64,000 nt of DNA, from positions 1 to 64,000 of the forward strand of contig NZ_ASJR01000013.1 of assembly GCF_000474745.1 (NCBI RefSeq), read 5' to 3'. The notes below the pieces were generated by a model that was not told the origin of the DNA, made no database searches, and saw only the letters and a program-made list of their open reading frames with translations. The position numbers and the translations under genes were made by a program. Position 1 is the first letter of the stretch. Each line of letters opens with the position of its first letter. This DNA comes from Chitinivibrio alkaliphilus ACht1. Lineage in GTDB: Bacteria > Fibrobacterota > Chitinivibrionia > Chitinivibrionales > Chitinivibrionaceae. Shown in pieces: positions 62,357 through 64,000 of this stretch.

Positions 62357-63127
62357 ATGTGTCAGCTTCTTGGTATGAGCGCCAATACGCCCACGGATAT
62401 CCGCTTTTCATTTTCTGGGTTACGGGTCCGCGGTGGAGAGCGAGGACCTCATCGTGACGGGTATGGCCTCTGCCTCTATCGGCAACGCGGAGTGCAGGCG
62501 TTTCATGACTTTCTTCCGGCATCGCAATCAGACCTTGCGGTGCTTTTGGAACGACTTCCTATTAAAGCGGATGTGGCCCTTGGACATATTCGTCAAGCAA
62601 ATGTGGGGGTTGTTTCCCTAGTAAATACTCATCCCTTTATTCGCGAATGGCGGGGGAGGTATTGGTCCTTTGCTCATAACGGACAGTTTCGTGGTTCTAA
62701 AGGGCTTCCTCAGACATACTACACTCCTGTAGGAACCACTGATTCGGAAGCGGGGTTCTGTTGGATTATGAATCAGTTGCGGGCTCTTGCGCGGCCTCCC
62801 GGGGAAAAACGTCTCTGTACGCTCCTACACCAATTTTTTCAAGATCTTGATACGCGGGGCATATTTAACGCCATGCTTACCGATGGAGATCGTTTTTTTA
62901 CGTACTGCTCTAAGAGTTTGTACTGGATTACGCGTCGTGCCCCCTTTGGCCAGGCAAAACTGGTTGATCGTGATATGATGGTTGATTTCTCTAGGGAGAC
63001 GACTCCTCGCGATGTGGTAACTCTTATCGCCACTGAACCGCTTACAGAAGATGAGGCGTGGACTGCCATGCAACCGGGAGAGCTGATTCTTTGGAAAAAC
63101 GGTGAGATTGTATGGCGAGGCGTATGA
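62357..63127 (+). CDS. Class II glutamine amidotransferase (YafJ-like)
   Basis: 256 residues with N-terminal nucleophile Cys2 (MCQLLGMSAN) and the glutaminase elements HRDGYG, GHIRQAN, NTHPF and FAHNGQF. This stand-alone glutaminase-type family lacks a synthase domain; homologues are linked to peptide or gamma-glutamyl metabolism. Its start abuts the stop of the small basic gene. Physiological reaction unknown. Confidence 0.88.
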   Translation: MCQLLGMSANTPTDIRFSFSGLRVRGGERGPHRDGYGLCLYRQRGVQAFHDFLPASQSDLAVLLERLPIKADVALGHIRQANVGVVSLVNTHPFIREWRGRYWSFAHNGQFRGSKGLPQTYYTPVGTTDSEAGFCWIMNQLRALARPPGEKRLCTLLHQFFQDLDTRGIFNAMLTDGDRFFTYCSKSLYWITRRAPFGQAKLVDRDMMVDFSRETTPRDVVTLIATEPLTEDEAWTAMQPGELILWKNGEIVWRGV

Positions 63128-63280
63128 TTACGCATCATCAGGGTGCGTATGCCGCCATGCCCGAGCGTATTGACGTATCCATAAGAAGGCTGCTGTATTA
63201 AGGTCCACTGTCTTGTTTTGAAAACGAGACAGAAAAAGCTGATACTTTTTTATTTCTGTTAATTGCGCCATATTATCCAT
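63128..63280 (-). CDS. Possible 50-residue small protein
   Basis: An open frame from ATG 63280, with GGGGG just upstream, reads MDNMAQLTEIKKYQLFLSRF... and ends HTHPDDA at TAA 63128-63130. The composition is protein-like (balanced, Leu/Arg/Gln-rich, no repeats) and the gap would otherwise be empty. Convergent with the amidotransferase, stop next to stop. No family recognised. Confidence 0.5.
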   Translation of the reverse strand: MDNMAQLTEIKKYQLFLSRFQNKTVDLNTAAFLWIRQYARAWRHTHPDDA

Positions 63281-63370
63281 AATTCCCCCTATAAAAACAT
63301 CCCTGTTTTTTTATATATATATCGGCAATTATGTATTTTGCCTTGAGTAAAAGTAATGAACGAGGGGCGT

Positions 63371-63798
63371 ATGTTTTTTTGTACCTATCAACGTGGAGGT
63401 GCTCAGGAGGATGAGTATGCCTTTTCCGGTGCGATTGATGCAGACTCTTTTTCTGCCCTTTTTTCAGGCCTTGACTGGCGTGAGGAGCATGAGAAGTGGC
63501 GGAGGAATACCTCTGGATCAGAGCCAACGGTGTCAGTTGTGAACAGAGAGAAAAAATCTCTTCTCTGGGTTTCATGTCTTCCCGATTCTGCAGATGTCTT
63601 TCTTCTTGGGTTGGTTCGTACGCTCCCGCGGCGTTTTGGGAGAATACTTCCCCTTAGCACACGAACCAAGAAGAAAAAATAACCGTTATTACCGATGATG
63701 CAGGGGTTGTACAAGATTGCTTTTCTGCCTTTTTCCGGGAAGAAGAAACCTATGTCTATGCACGATTATTTCAGCTTCCCCGGGCGGTTTCTTCATAA
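63371..63798 (+). CDS. Protein of unknown function (frame broken in an A run)
   Basis: ATG 63371 has GAGGGG four bases upstream. The frame stops at 63682 in a Lys run, but one extra A in 63674-63679 continues it as KKKITVITDDAGVVQDCFSAFF to a stop at 63796, giving 142 residues whose tail looks like real protein. No family recognised. Starts MFFCTYQRGG; no signal or membrane segment. Followed by the tyrA-like gene after 26 bp. Confidence 0.6.
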
Positions 63799-63824
63799 GT
63801 ATGCAAACAGTTTTAGGAGTACCA

Positions 63825-64000
63825 ATGGTGTCAGTTCAACGTGTTATTATTTATAGTGTGGGACTCTTAGGAGGTTCCTTGGGTGCGGCCTTAAAGCAGA
63901 GTGGGTTTTCCGGTGAAATTATTGGGGTTTCCTCTCCACGAGGGCAAGATACTGCTCTGAAAGCAGGAGTAATTGACCGGGCTGTGGGCTATGAGAGTCT
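63825..64000 (+). CDS. tyrA: Prephenate dehydrogenase-like protein, 5' part only
   Basis: Runs off the right edge. ATG 63825 with AGGAG seven bases upstream starts a Rossmann fold (RVIIYSVGLLGGSLGAALK) followed by IIGVSS and VIDRAV segments as in TyrA, which oxidises prephenate for tyrosine synthesis. The first glycine of the usual GxGLxGGS is Ser here. Only 58 residues are visible, so another 6-phosphogluconate-type or arogenate dehydrogenase is possible. Confidence 0.75.
   Translation, partial: MVSVQRVIIYSVGLLGGSLGAALKQSGFSGEIIGVSSPRGQDTALKAGVIDRAVGYES

Noticed and set aside
1-64000. CRISPR arrays, insertion sequences, prophage or integron
   Set aside because: No regularly spaced repeats, transposase, integrase or phage genes were seen on either strand.

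Overview
The window reads as chromosomal DNA of a Gram-negative bacterium with moderate GC. Outer-membrane biology is clear: apolipoprotein N-acyltransferase, three or more lipoproteins, a TonB/ExbB/ExbD system and a soluble lytic transglycosylase. There is no phage, plasmid, IS element or CRISPR array. Several features would fit Fibrobacterota or the related Chitinivibrionia: a DUF3450 protein beside an N-terminally extended ExbB, many TPR proteins, FlgD-like or sorting-type C-termini on secreted proteins, a long FabI and a SpoIID protein in a non-sporulating setting. This placement is inference from gene content; no marker-gene comparison could be run.

Layout. 1-3.4 kb: 3' part of a secreted subtilase. 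3.4-11.6 kb, plus strand: lnt, yajC, def, a SpoIID lipoprotein, a LacI-type-sensor/PP2C phosphatase fusion, acyP and radA. 11.6-21.7 kb, minus strand: an M23 lipoprotein peptidase with its own near-consensus promoter, a GldA/F/G-like ABC operon with a DUF4340 protein, a membrane AraC regulator next to a 7TM hybrid histidine kinase, tRNA-Pro(GGG), and rseC behind alr. 23-31 kb: a ClC channel, tex-lepA-greA, fabI, argG. 31.2-36.6 kb: a four-gene signalling operon (REC-histidine kinase, REC-HDOD, REC-effector, FapA/DUF342) behind a TTGTCT-17-TATAAT promoter. 36.6-47.8 kb: slt, a Nudix hydrolase, a UPF0104-type membrane protein, a TPR protein with nadE, an unknown lipoprotein, and cimA-ilvE-dapA for amino-acid synthesis. 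47.8-52.8 kb: a TonB energising operon. 53-58.5 kb: a 45-residue membrane peptide, an SPL-type radical SAM enzyme, rpsD, pyrG-purF. 58.6-64 kb: an acidic secreted protein with a sorting-type tail, cheV, small unknown genes, a class II glutamine amidotransferase and the start of a tyrA-like gene.

The most striking observation is not a gene system. At least seven and probably eight otherwise intact genes (yajC, spoIID-like, DUF4340, rseC, fapA-like, Nudix, ilvE and the gene at 63.4 kb) are each broken by a one-base length error in an A or T run. Restoring one base (removing one in fapA) regenerates conserved ends or starts and matches the ribosome binding sites. The simplest reading is homopolymer error in the underlying sequence; genuine slippage is the alternative. 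Those genes are annotated here at their restored extents.

Biologically, the most interesting items are the sugar-sensor/phosphatase fusion, the REC-kinase/HDOD/FapA operon, the doubled ExbB operon, a structured leader between ilvE and dapA, a leader hairpin before rpsD, and two very small genes. No wholly new system could be demonstrated from sequence alone.
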